DNA from: Symsagittifera roscoffensis
Taxonomy: Eukaryota; Xenacoelomorpha; Acoela; Convolutidae
Assembly: GCF_963678635.1 (NCBI RefSeq)
Contig: NC_087062.1
Coordinates: 74,704,349-74,768,348 of the forward strand
Reading direction: 5' to 3'
DNA: 64,000 bases
This document shows positions 41,860 to 53,104 of this stretch, one piece after another. Position 1 is the stretch's first letter. The number at the start of each line of letters is the position of its first letter. Under the pieces are notes generated by a model. It was not told the DNA's origin, did no database searches, and saw nothing but the letters and a program-made list of their open reading frames with translations. The translations under genes were made by a program, and so were the position numbers.

Positions 41860-43195
41860 CTGCGTTAAGCGTGGAGTCGTGGCCGGGGGCGTTGCAAACC
41901 ACCCAGATACATATCAGAGGGTGGAAGATTGGTCTAGAGGCGGAGATGGGATTTCCCGTGAGCGAAGCTTATGGTCTGCCTGTAAATGCAAAGTCCTTGG
42001 TGGGATAAGTAATGACCAACCTATATGGGAGCCGCTATCCATTGCACATGGCAATGGTGGAGGTATCCAGCCAAAGGATACTAGTGGATAAAGCCCTCTC
42101 GGGACCCAAGTGCGTACGACTGGCTCGAATGCCGCATCATTCACATAGGTTGTTGAGGAAGATCCTGGGAACGGTGCCAAGGGCACAAAGAGATGACTTG
42201 AGTGAGATCTGCGGAGAAGAACTCTTGAGCTTAGAAGGCGAAAACACGAGTGATTTTAAGAGACAGAATGCCATCGGGAAGCCGATGAATAGTGTCCCAG
42301 CGCAGGAAGAAAATGATATGACGCACGAGAAAATGATGGAACTAGAGCCTCTGCTGGAAGCCTTGGGAGAACGCAATCTCCGAAGCATAGAGATTACACA
42401 TGGGGAATGCCCATGTCATTGCTTGGCACAGACAGTGTGGTACCCGGAGCATCCAAACCTCTGTTTAGTGTGGGATGTGGAAGAAATTCGGTTAATCAGG
42501 TTACCCGATCATCAGCAGAAGGTGACCATCTTGGTAGTGAGTACGATGTTGGCGTTACGTTGGATCGAGGTGAATGTAACGAAATATAGGGAGTCGAAGA
42601 CACCAACGGCGGAATCGATATACGCTATCGATTATAGCAGAAGACTTGAGTTGTTCGAGACGGCGTGCAAGGTATTTGCCTTACCCATGGAGATCAGGCA
42701 CGTATGGAGCCGCGTGAGGTTCTTCCCGTGGTTTCGAGCGATGTTGACGTCTTGGCTGTACATGGTGACGAAAGATCACATGAAGAAATAACAAAAGGAA
42801 TATCGACAATTCCTGGCATAAATAGGATCGGAAGCCTTCAAGAGACCTCTGCTGACCCATCCAAATGCGATCACGACAGTTTGGTAAAGAGTCGGTAGGG
42901 TGTCTAGTGACAATACCAAAGCAAGAGAATCGATACTGGAGGAGAGGACTTGGCGAAGAACGTGAGCTTGAGCCTGCACAGTTCCTTTTGCTTGAACAGG
43001 GAATTGAAACTGAATGGTTTACCAAATCAGGCAATGAGGTTGCAGGAGCAGAAGGAGTGGATGCGGTCCTTCGAGCAATTGAAAGCATGGGAAGAGATCG
43101 TGATCAGCTCTGATGATGAGGAAGCGCTGCTAAGGCAGATCACGGTGTCAAATTCATCGTGGCCTAACACTTCGAAGGCTAGGAATACGAAGTGA
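41860..43195 (+). pseudogene. E2 ORF2 C-terminus
   Basis: Frames 42012-42791 and 42950-43195 with frameshifts near 41860, 42000, 42790 and 42940. Contains SGPKCVRLAR, PCHCLAQTVWYP and an acidic end (SSDDEEALL). The natural stop is at 43193-43195, equal to E1 2563. Function unknown. Confidence 0.7.
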
Positions 43196-43625
43196 GCAGA
43201 GAGTTCAATGTGGGTTTCTTGAGTCTTGAGAGGGAATAGAGTGGGCTCCAGTGTGAACTTAGATGGACTCCGAAGTCACGAAAAAGAAATTTTGACGAAA
43301 CAAAGTATTGTTATTAATATAATAATTATATAAATCAAAATGTTGCATGACAATTTCCTGATTGGATAGGACAAAAGAACTTTTAATCATTAGCTTCAAA
43401 AGCGCAGATTTATGTTGCAGGTATATGAAAATTTTGATTGCTGTTTAGCGATAGCGTGACAATTTTATATGGTTGTGAATTTTCGGGTGTAGATAAAATT
43501 AAAATCTGCTGCAAACTTCTGTATATGACCACTGGCACTGTATCTTGAGCAACACTCAGTATTTGGGGGAATCAGTGGCAGGCGGCAACACGCAATGAGG
43601 ACATCGATCTTGAGTCCGGGTAGTA
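43196..43625 (+). other. E2 3' untranslated region
   Basis: Non-coding. Positions 43512-43538 are an inverted imperfect copy of the LTR start (43627-43654). The 45 nt before the LTR (43581-43625) are almost identical to E1. No long polypurine tract adjoins the LTR (CCGGGTAGTA). Confidence 0.7.
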
Positions 43626-44511
43626 TGTGCCAGTCGGTCATAACTGGAAGTTTGACCTTGAGGAACACGAACTACGTAATTTTGGGGTGAAATGTAATTT
43701 TTCAAAAATTCGATTTGGACATGTCATGCTAAAAATTGTCGCGACAACTGAATATATCGGAAAAATAAGATCAGAACAACCGATTTACAATTGCGGGAAA
43801 GTACTTGAAAAAAGCAGCGGGAAATTGCTATTCGCAATTTCCAGGTATAAATCAAACGCGAGTAGAGCTGTCCTATCCTGAAATAGGAGAAGAAGCGATT
43901 ACAAAAGAAGAACATATTTATTCGAGGTGAACCAGAGTGAACACTCAGTGGAAAGGTGGACAGCTGGGGTGTCCCAATGGACCAGTTCCAAAACTTAATT
44001 CTCGAGTCAAAACTTATTTCCCTTGCTGGAATTCATTGATAGCAAATTTCTCAAGTTATTATACTTAATGCTAGAGTTACTGATTAAATTAGTTATCCCA
44101 ATTTTCGAGTATGTGAGTACTCGATTTAGTTTTCTTGAGCGTGTTTTATGATTGTTATGTTGAGGTAAGGAGAGTTTTAGGTTGATCCATCTAAAATGGA
44201 TCAAAGTTTCACTGTCTAATAGAAAGTAACTGTACGGATTGTTCCGATCCTGTTTTTAACGGCGTTCGCGTATTTTGGGTATTTTGAGACCTAAGTGTGG
44301 GGACGTTCTTATTTTCTAGAATAGGGGGGTGTTTTGGTAGTGGCCTTTAAGCTGTAACGGGTTTTTAGTCTCATGTCGCAAGTGAACCGAATTGGCTCCG
44401 ACCGTTCGAGGTAGAAAAACATAAGAGATAGTGTCCCTGACTCTTGAGCCAATGGTTATAGGGCCTATTTTTCTTTAACCTCATATGTGACCGAAGTAGG
44501 CGACTGTTACA
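43626..44511 (+). repeat. E2 3' LTR
   Basis: 886 bp from TGTGCCAGTCGGTC to TGTTACA. Contains the perfect palindrome 43820-43842 (GGAAATTGC-tattc-GCAATTTCC), TATAAAT shortly after, and the second hairpin (GATCCAT-ctaaa-ATGGATC) near 44190. Confidence 0.93.
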
Positions 44512-46167
44512 TTTTTTAACGAATTCTTCATCAGTGTATATCAAAACGAATCAAATCCTAACCCTCTCGCACGAAATACAAATTGTTCTCCTACAGAAGA
44601 AATCTGTACACAAATACACATTGAAGAAACCAAAATTGGATTCATTCTCAAAAATCTATTAACAAATAAAGCATCAGATTTTGACGGTATAGGTAATATA
44701 ATCCTAGAAAAAATTTCTGAAACTCTGTCAAAATTGCTTTATATCAAGTGGCCCCAATTTTTAAAGAAAAAAAAACAAAGCGTCAGTTGAGTGCTACCAC
44801 CCAATTAGCCTTTTATGCTCCGCCTCGATCGTCTTCGAAAAAATTATCTTTGATAATATATACCCCAAAATTCAACTTTTCTTGGAAAACGCTCAATACG
44901 GCTTCCGGCGAAAAGGGTCAGCAGTACTACAAACGTTACAATTTTTGAGCAAAGTATATGAAATCTACGATGACAAAAGTGTTCAAACACTCTCAGTTCT
45001 TTATCTAGATTTTTCTAAAGCCTTTGATAAAGTTCGTCATAGTATTCTAATCGCTAAACTACGGAACATAGGTCTAGGCATTTAAATACAAAAGATAATA
45101 CAAGACTATCTAACAGAGAGAATGCAATTTGTGAAAATCAATCAATAAAAATTCATCAACTCTGAAAGAAGTAACCAGCGGCGTACCACAGCGGCGTACC
45201 ACTTGGCCCTTTACTTTTTATCACATTCATTAACGACATTCCCAAATGCATTGAGAAATCTGATTGTTTTGGCTATTGTGACCATATAAAGATCTTGTCT
45301 ACTGAAGAAATTCATATGAAAAAAGACACGACAAATGTTGAAAAATGGTGCGAAGAAAATACAATGCCGCTGAAAAAAGATAAATGTAATCTGTTAAACC
45401 TCAAAAGGAAAATGGAAGTTACAGTATTTAATACAATTGTTGATACCGCAAAGACCCAAGAAGACGTAGGTATTTTAATGTGTGACAACCTTTTGTGGTC
45501 AGTAGTTGCTGAAACTCGCATATCAAAAACAATGGGAGCTTTTTACAAAATATCTCGAAAAAAAACCTCACTTAAGTCAAAGTTAAACTTATACTGTAGA
45601 TACATTGTACCAATCATAAGCTATGCATCGTGAACATGGTATCGGAACAAAACAGAATTAAGACAACTGGAAAGAGTACAAAAACGAACGAATTCTTGGT
45701 TTACAATTAACTTCAAAATGAGTTATACTGGAAGACTGAAACTTTCAAAGCTCCTTCCACTCTCAATGTGATTTGATTTACACGACATATTGTACTTAGT
45801 TTCACTACTAAAAATAAACATGACATCATTCATAAAAACGAATCACGAACGAGACAAGCAACATGTGGTGAGATTGCTGTTCATGCAACAAGACTGATAA
45901 AATCAAACAAAAATTTTTATGTACGTTCTAATACGCTATACAACTATTTTAGCAAAATTTGAAAATCAAGATTATGACAGCCTGAAAAAATCTCTAACAA
46001 ATACGTATTGGAAATTCTTCAACAGAACTTTTGCAGAAAACAACTTGTGTATGCGGAGAATTCTTTGCTGGTGTGGAAACTGCAACCCACCGGGACATAT
46101 TACGAACTTATAAACGAGGGCTCAAAACCCATGGAGAAATCCTAAAGCCTGCCCTATTAATACTACT
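44512..46167 (+). mobile_element. Decayed CR1/jockey-like LINE, 5' truncated
   Basis: Reverse transcriptase remnants in several frames. 44882-45085 holds AQYGFRRKGSAV and YLDFSKAFDKVRHSIL (fingers/palm motif). Then come remains of GVP...PLLF..FINDIPKCI and, in place of the YADD box, GYCDHIKILS. 45295-45633 holds the thumb-type segment EDVGILMCDNLLWS...SKTMGAFYKISR...KLNLYCRYIVPIISYAS. A C-terminal segment near 45910-46090 ends with a Cys-rich tail (CMRRILCWCGNC) typical of these LINEs. Many stops; dead. No CTTGAG enrichment here, unlike its neighbours. Confidence 0.8.
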
Positions 46168-46722
46168 AAAGGTGGACAACCTAAGTTGCCCAATGGTCCA
46201 AACCCAAAACTTATTTCTCAAGCCAAAACTCATTCATTTAAAACTCCTCGAGTCCAACTTGATTACCAATTGTTCTAGAGTTACTTAGTAATTTAGTTAC
46301 TCAATTCAAGAGAGTGTGCCGGTATGTGAGTACCCATTTTAAAATTCTTGAGTGTGTTTTGTATTGTTATGTTGAGGTAAGGAAAGTTTTAGGTTGATCC
46401 ATCTAAAATGGATCAAAGGTCCACTGTCTAATAAAAAGTAGCTATACGGATTGTTCCGACCCTGTTTTTAACGGCGTTTGCGTGTTTTAGGTATTTTGAG
46501 ACCTAAGCATGGGGGCGTTCTTATTTTCTAGAGTGGGGGGTATTTTGGTAGCGGCCTTTAAGCTGTAACAAAGGTTTTAGTCTCATGTCGCAAGGGAACT
46601 AAATTGGCTCCGACCGTTTGAGGTAGAAAAACACAAGAGAAAGTGTCCCTGACTCTTGAGCCAATAGTTTTAGGGCCTTTTTTCTTTAACCTCATATGTG
46701 ACTTAAGTAGGCGACTGTTACA
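46168..46722 (+). repeat. E3 5' LTR, truncated
   Basis: Matches E2 LTR from GGTGGACA... to TGTTACA (the last 555 bp); the U3 start, including the TATA region, is missing, with LINE sequence abutting. Hairpin GATCCAT-ctaaa-ATGGATC and AATAAA are kept (about 46395-46435). Confidence 0.85.
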
Positions 46723-46733
46723 TAGTGTTTTTA

Positions 46734-46748
46734 TGGCGCTCCTGGGTG
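46734..46748 (+). promoter_or_regulatory. E3 primer-binding site
   Basis: TGGCGCTCCTGGGTG, 11 nt after the LTR end; identical in all four elements. Confidence 0.8.
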
Positions 46749-48227
46749 TTTTTACGACATTATGACTACGGGATCGAATCCACTTGAAGCAGGTCCGGGC
46801 TATATGCCCATTCTAGAGTCCCGGTGGTGCGGTTCAACGGTAACGTATTCACCTTTTGGTTGTACCGCGTTAGCTTTTTAACAAAACTTGAGAAAGTTTC
46901 CTGGTTGCTTTTCCAAACGAGGCCTAGCTAACCGAGTAAGTGGGGTAACTAGGGGGACAAAAAAACGACTAAAAGACAAAAAGCAAAACAAAAAACCAAA
47001 AATTATTAGAAACAGGAACAAAAAAACCATAAAACATAAAGAAGACAGTGGCTTTGGTTTCCAGATTAGGTGGGTTAAACCTTTATATTAATTAAAATAG
47101 TGCACCCATACTGTTTTTCAAAAAGACTGATCGTCTCGATCAAATTAGCAAAGTTGTACTGATGCCCGAGTGTGGGGCGTCGTAAGGTTTTCAGATAGCT
47201 TGTGATATCAGCGGACCACTGGGAGGCTTGACCAGAAAAGGTGCCCAGCGAAGTGGGAAAATGGACCACAGGAAGGGTCCACCACTGGAAGACTTAACTG
47301 GAAGAGGTGACAAGCCCAGGGGGAAAGGGTGACCAACATGCAGGTGACCAGACAGCAGTGTGATCAAAACAGAACAGGACAAACGCAAGTAGGTTGACGG
47401 AGGTTCTGTTTGGTCAAACGGGTATCGTTAAAATCCACTTTACATTTTAGGAAATAGGTGTAAAATTGGATAAGCGAATACCCACCGTTTTGAGGAAACG
47501 TTTTTACTCGAGCAGAGCTTGGAAACAGGTTCTACGGTTTTCTCTCAAAAGGTTTAGCACCCATCGAGCTTAAGGTAATTTTCGGCTCAAGAGGGGGCTA
47601 AATAAGGGGGAGGTTAGAAGGGGGGGCTGGTTAAGATAGAGGTTGGCGGTTGCAAATTGTAAGAAAGGGGGACACATTATAGTAATTATACAACCGATAT
47701 CGTCAATTTAGTTACATTAGTAGACCCAGAGTCTGGAACGATTCATCTTTAGACCCAGAACAAGATTCGCAACGCGAGTATATCCTAATTTAAGATCGAA
47801 TCAAGGTAGGTAACCTGGTCGGATCGGTTGGGGGGATCGGAAATAGACAGTTTTTGGAACCCAAAAGGAGAATACCCCATAAGACCGCTAATAGGGGGGA
47901 TGAAAAAGCATGACAGTCAGGTACCAGACATTTTATTGAAAAGAAGACATTGGTCGCCTTTGAATTTTGGGTGTACTCATCTTTCTGTTTTCATTATTTT
48001 TTTTCGCTAAAACTTTTTTTTAAAGTTTCCGGATCTAATTTTATCGGCTTTTGACGAATATGTGATCAAAAGACACATGCTAGCCAGTCGTGTTTCGACT
48101 TTCATCGGATTAAAAAAGGGAGGCAATTTCAGGGGGGCTGGTAGGTAAGACTTTTGGTTAGTAAGAATGGGTTTTTGGGAAATTTTTAATACTAGAGCTC
48201 AAGTGGTGGAACCAGCGATAGTGATCA
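46749..48227 (+). other. E3 proximal leader
   Basis: Colinear with the E1 and E2 leaders, including the A-rich tract (about 46960-47045), TGATCGTCTCGATCA (about 47128) and CTTAAGGTAATTTTCGG (about 47569). No gene seen. Confidence 0.6.
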
Positions 48228-48840
48228 AAGTGTCCCAACGCTAAAGAACAAGAAATCTGAGTGTCCCAAAACAGAAGAGGTCCGACTGTCACAACACCAA
48301 AGAACAAGAGATCCGACCGTCCCAAAACAGAAGAGGTCCGACTGTCCCAACACTTGCGCAGGTAGTCTTGGGACAGCACGAAGTGTCCCAACACTTGGAC
48401 GAAGGGTCTTGGGACAGTGCGAAGTGTCCCAACACTTGAGTGAGAGGTCGTGGGACAGTACGAAGTGTCCTAACATTTGAACAGGTAGTCTTGGGACAGC
48501 ACGAAGTGTCCCAACACTAGGACGAGAGGTCATGGGACAGTGCGAAGTGTCCCAACACTAGAGCAGGAGGTCTTGGGACAGTGCGAATTGTCCCAACACT
48601 CGCGCAGGTAGTCATGGGACAGCACGAAGTGTCCCAACACTAGGACGAAAGGTCTTGGGACAGTGTGAAGTATGCCAACACTTGAGCCGGAGGTCTTCGG
48701 ACAATACGAGGTGTCCCAACACCTGAACGAAAGGTCTTTGGACAGTGTGAAGCTTCCAAACACTTGAGCATAGGATCCTAGGAGAGTTAGAAGACGTCAT
48801 GGGATAGTGTGAAGTGTCCCAACACTTGAATAAAAGCAAC
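48228..48840 (+). repeat. E3 leader array of alternating inverted units
   Basis: Same core as E1/E2 but units alternate in direction: CTTGGGACA - GTGCGAAG - TGTCCCAACACT - spacer, repeated about a dozen times. Each pair can fold into an 8-bp stem (TTGGGACA/TGTCCCAA) with an 8-nt loop. Spacers between hairpins include TAGGACGAGAGGT and similar. Confidence 0.9.
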
Positions 48841-49012
48841 AGGACCCAATCAGAACAATCGAAAACAGCTAATAGTCCACATTATTGAGATTACGAACTC
48901 GAATGGATTTTTTTTGCAAGAATTAGGATTATTTTTTAAATTTTCTTTAAAATTTAGAATAGGAACTTGTAACTATTATAAGTGTAAATAAAGAAGATTG
49001 CAAATAAAAATC

Positions 49013-49700
49013 ATGAAATGAAGTAGGGTATCGATATCAGAAAAGAGAGTACCAGAACAAAGGCAAAATCAAAACTCGTCACAACGTAAAGCAACATTAT
49101 CGAATCCGAAAGTAATGAGAAAGAACACTTCAGTGAAGATGGTTAATACAAAAAGCGTGAAGGAACACAAGACGAAAGAAAGCGCTGTGGAAAGACCAAC
49201 TGTACCTGCTATAGAAATCGATCATGAGACACCAGATAAGAGCGTTGACGAGGTGGAAAGGAAAACAACGGAATCAACAACAATGTCGAATGCAGAAGAA
49301 CAAGAAAAGAAGACGATTGAGTTCTCACCAACTGATATTGTAGAGGGCACAACAAGCAACACACCGGAAACGATAAAAGATGATTCTCAAACAAAAAGAA
49401 CGTCGTTCACAGAGAGGATTGCAGCGATGGTCGGAATGAAACCAAGAGAGAAAGAGGAGGTGGAATCAACGACCGAGAAAAGCAAAACATTTGGAACAGT
49501 TTCCACAATAACAACAGAGGCCAAACTAGACGAAGAGCAGGTCAAACGTAGAGCGACGGCTAACCCTGAAAAAAGAATTCCTCTTGAGCTGGGCGACCTG
49601 ATGGCAAAGTTGGAGCAAATTGAATAGAAATTGAAGTGCAGCGAAGAGGATCGACAAAAGCTAAAAAGAGAAATACGATACGACAAGAATGAGAACCTAG
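49013..49700 (+). pseudogene. gag: E3 gag N-terminal fragment
   Basis: The start ATG is kept but codon 3 is TGA (CGA in E2). The frame is then open with KNTSVKMVNTKSVKEHKTKESA...ERIAAMVGMKPRE, clearly homologous to E2 gag 1-220. A TAG at 49625. The homology stops near NENLD at about 49700; capsid and zinc knuckles are gone. Confidence 0.8.
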
Positions 49701-51441
49701 ACGTTCGTTACAATTGGAGCAGAGAACTTCGTGAGAGGACCAGCGATACTGCTTACCGAAGGAGTGCAGACTTTGCGACTAGATGGACTTCTAACATTGA
49801 TCGCGATAACGGATAGAAACTTGGGAGGATTGATGAAAGATCAACAAATTTTCAGCGATCCACGGATTCCTGGAATAAGATAATAGATTTGCGACATACT
49901 CTCATCCAGTACCTCCTGCAGCAGAATCGCTTTGGAACAGAAGAGGATGAAACGATTCAGAGGGAGGAAGATGTGCGACGTCATGCTGGGTGCATGCCCC
50001 TGCTAACTGACCTGAGCTTAGCCATGAGGACCGATCTCTTTGCATTGATCAGAGGAGCCACGGAGTTCGTGACAGTGATATACGGTCCAGCAGTTACGTT
50101 TGCGTTCCCTGTCGTTAAACTGGAGGCTTACAGGAGGTCGGTGTTGCACCTGAACCTAAAATCAGCAGTGGACGAAAGTACACTTAACTGGTGTGAACAA
50201 AACGCGCTACGAGAATTGATGAGGGAGGACTTGTTATTCGCGAAGATATCAGAGCCGGAGATGACCGTCATAAAGTTTGATGATCACTTCCGAGACAGGA
50301 TGGGGGAAGTGGACAGAGGGCACATTGGAGTATTCCCTAAGCTCTGGAATCTAAGACCCTACGACAAAACAAACGGCGAAGTCACAAGAATTCCTCGACT
50401 GACTGCAGAGTACCATAAGTTGAGGGAAGAAACGAAGGGCTGGGATGACTACAAGAAACTGTCGGAAGAGATCCCGGAATTTCCTTTGATTAGAAGGATG
50501 TTGCTCGGAGCAGACTCCGTAGTACAAACCCCTAGGTTGAGAGCCTTTGAGATCAATGAAAGTAGGATAGCGAACTTCTCTGAGACGATGGACCCGTGTT
50601 TTGTGGGCAGAAATGCCGCAGTGCTGCAGTATACGCAGTTTGCTTACACGGATGAAGCAACGAGGAGACGAATGAGCAATACAGCGACTCTGAAGCCTGG
50701 GAGGTTTGACGAGGAATGGGCGAAACTATGATTATGAGAGGCAAGGCTGATTTACCAGAAGCCTCCCTAACCTTAACGAGTGTAACACCAGAGTTAACGG
50801 TGGGAGGAACACCGCAGACTAGAACCATGCTAGCACCCTTCGGCTATGAAGAAGACAAAGTAGTTCATGGAGGGGAGGAAGATCAGTCAGCTGGCAGACT
50901 AGTTGTACCAAAATTTCCTGATGGGGCAAGGGGTGAAGAGCAAGGGCCCTCAAGTTCAGGAAAGAATCCAAGACGAGACGATGGGCAGGGAGGAAGCCGT
51001 CGATCGGAAGAACCTATGCAACAGGATCCCGATCAAGCCGAGAAAGAAGACGAAAAGGCTTCGACAGGAGGGATATCCAGCCTGGACTTCAATTTCCTCA
51101 GCGATTTTGAAAACGGTACGGACACGTTAAAAGCGGCGACTGAGCCGGCAGATGAGGGAACTTCCACGCTGAAACCCCCGTCGACCTTCATGAGAACGAA
51201 ACCGAATTTGCCGGAGAGCAGCTCTCTGAGCATTTCTATGAACACCGAACAGAAACTCTTGATGGAATCACCAAGGAGAAGAAGAATAGAAGGCACTGCC
51301 AGAGTACCTTTCTTGGGAACTTTGCCAGAAGAAGAGTGGGAAGTGCATCATAGAGACCAGGGAAAAAGGACGGGATGCAGAATGGACAGAGTGGCATTCA
51401 TGGAAGACGTCTGGACAGTGGTTCAGAGCTACGGAACCTAG
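49701..51441 (+). pseudogene. E3 ORF2-like fragment 1 (diverged)
   Basis: From 49701 a different frame reads FVRGPAILLTEGVQTLRLDGLL, aligning with FNMGPAYMFSRGVETLRIDGYL of E2. ORF 49889-50731 continues (GCMPLLTDLSLAMRTD, LNWCEQNALRELM) and 50716-51441 covers the acidic linker and the WxVVQSYG segment. Identity to E2 is low (by eye about 40%) but colinear, showing an older split than the gag half. Function unknown. Confidence 0.7.
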
Positions 51442-51636
51442 TCTATTTTGAAAATAGTTCTCAACCGACCACTAAAGCGGGAAATCCTTGACAAACTCGA
51501 CGAGTGTGAAGAGAGATTGAGCAAACTGCTGATCGACTCGGCCACTGATGAAAGTGAGGCAAACTCTCCTATAAAGATGATGCCGCAAGAAGACAAGGGA
51601 GAAGTGGTATATCTGTAAAGAACCCGAAAGGGAACG

Positions 51637-53017
51637 ATGCGATTAAAAATGGTGATTGACAGGATTAATGAAATGAAAATGAAACTGGGCAGCAAAGTGA
51701 CATTGAAGAAAGCGGGAAAAGACAAAGGTGGTTTCCTCAAAATCTCGATGAAAGCTGTCAACTCAGCTAAAAGAAAACGCGTCGAAGAAGCTATGGACTT
51801 GGGACAAGGTGATGATCGATTGCCTGGCACAGAGAAGATGTTGACTGACGTAGCGATGGTGCCACCCATTCTCATGGCAGGAATAAAATCAGCCGGTTAC
51901 AAAACCAAGAGGAGTGACCGCAATCTAACTGGAGCGACTTTAGAAATGGAGATACTCAGCCAATGTGGAGAGAGTACCCTTAAAGACTTCAAACCGTCTT
52001 CCATGAATCACGGAAAGGGAAGCGTCGTAGGACAGCTAGTCCCAGTGGAATATAACCGACTGACAGTATCGGAAACTGTATCGATTAATGAAGCCGCCGG
52101 CGGATACATGGAGATGTTAGAGCACAGAAATTCGGCCAGAGGACACTTAATTGCTCTGGAAGACAAAAATGCCATGGAAGGTTATTTGGAGACAATGACG
52201 CAAGGCACCACCCTGAAGCAGAAGGCATACGGGACTCTGGTATTGTCTGAGATGCACGCGGAAACGATCGAGCAATTGGTGAGCCTTCATTGGACAGCAG
52301 TAGTGTTACGATACTTCGAAAAAGATATGAGAACCACGCCGAAGATACAAGCTCTGATAGCAATACTCTATGTTAGAACAGAGTTACAACTGAGGTTCTC
52401 TTGGTGCATGATTGGACTGACACGCGGGGAATATGATTCTGAAGAAAGAAAAAGATCGAAGGGAGAAAAGGTGTTCTTTATGACGAGTGTGAGAGATCTA
52501 ATGACCCAAGAAGGAGCAGCAGTAGCGTGCGCCAAGCTGAGAGATGCTCTCTGTTTCATTCGATTTAAGATAGATAAAAATTTCAGTGCCAGCATTGAAC
52601 ACTTGTGTCAAGATGCTAAGATAAGGCGATGAACGAGCAAAAGCCTTGCTGTTGCTAGCACTTTTGGACATTCATCAGAGCAAGCCGATGCGAGTAAACA
52701 TGAAGGAGCTGGAACCTATGAAAAAGATTGACGAAATAAAGAAATTCTCTGACAAGGTGATGAGGCTCTCGAAAGAATCTATGGGAGCACTGCCGAGATC
52801 CAGTGAATACTGTGGACCGATCAGGAAGAAATCATATAGTTACCTATCCGGAATCATAGGGATGGCGTGCAACCCTTTCCTAAATGAAGACATACGCGAT
52901 TGCTTCTTTGATTACGAGCAAGCAGTATTGCTAAGAATCTGGACGTCGAGAATTGCAACGATAAGAAGCGCTGCTAATCAGCAGACCAAGTTGGGACTAG
53001 TCTTGGAGGAAAAGTGA
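51637..53017 (+). pseudogene. E3 ORF2-like fragment 2
   Basis: ORFs 51637-52632 (331 codons) and 52646-53017, colinear with E2 40000-41300. KSYSYLSGIIGMACNPFLNED matches E1 GEYQYVSGVMGIAYNPFLD. One frameshift near 52635. A helix-rich domain of unknown function. Confidence 0.7.
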
Positions 53018-53104
53018 CTGCACCCTCAGTGCCAAAATCTGACAACGAGTGGATTTCGGATTGGGATTCTCGGACGAATCGCTGAGAACGAGATTGATGG
53101 TAGT

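Larger units (their letters stand above)
21993..44511 (+). mobile_element. E2: 22.5-kb Ty3/gypsy-like LTR retrotransposon with integrase
   Basis: Same plan as E1 but on the plus strand. It is bounded by LTRs 21993-22864 and 43626-44511, which differ much more than those of E1 (including a deletion near the 5' LTR start), so it is older. It retains the integrase missing from E1. Nearly every gene has several stops and frameshifts, many of them CGA to TGA or CAG to TAG. No exact target duplication; both flanks are T-runs. Confidence 0.92.

Noticed and set aside
21993-44511. Envelope gene in the ORF2 position
   Set aside because: No signal peptide, fusion peptide, furin site or transmembrane anchor is visible in ORF2 fragments; the SGNH domain alone does not make it an envelope esterase.
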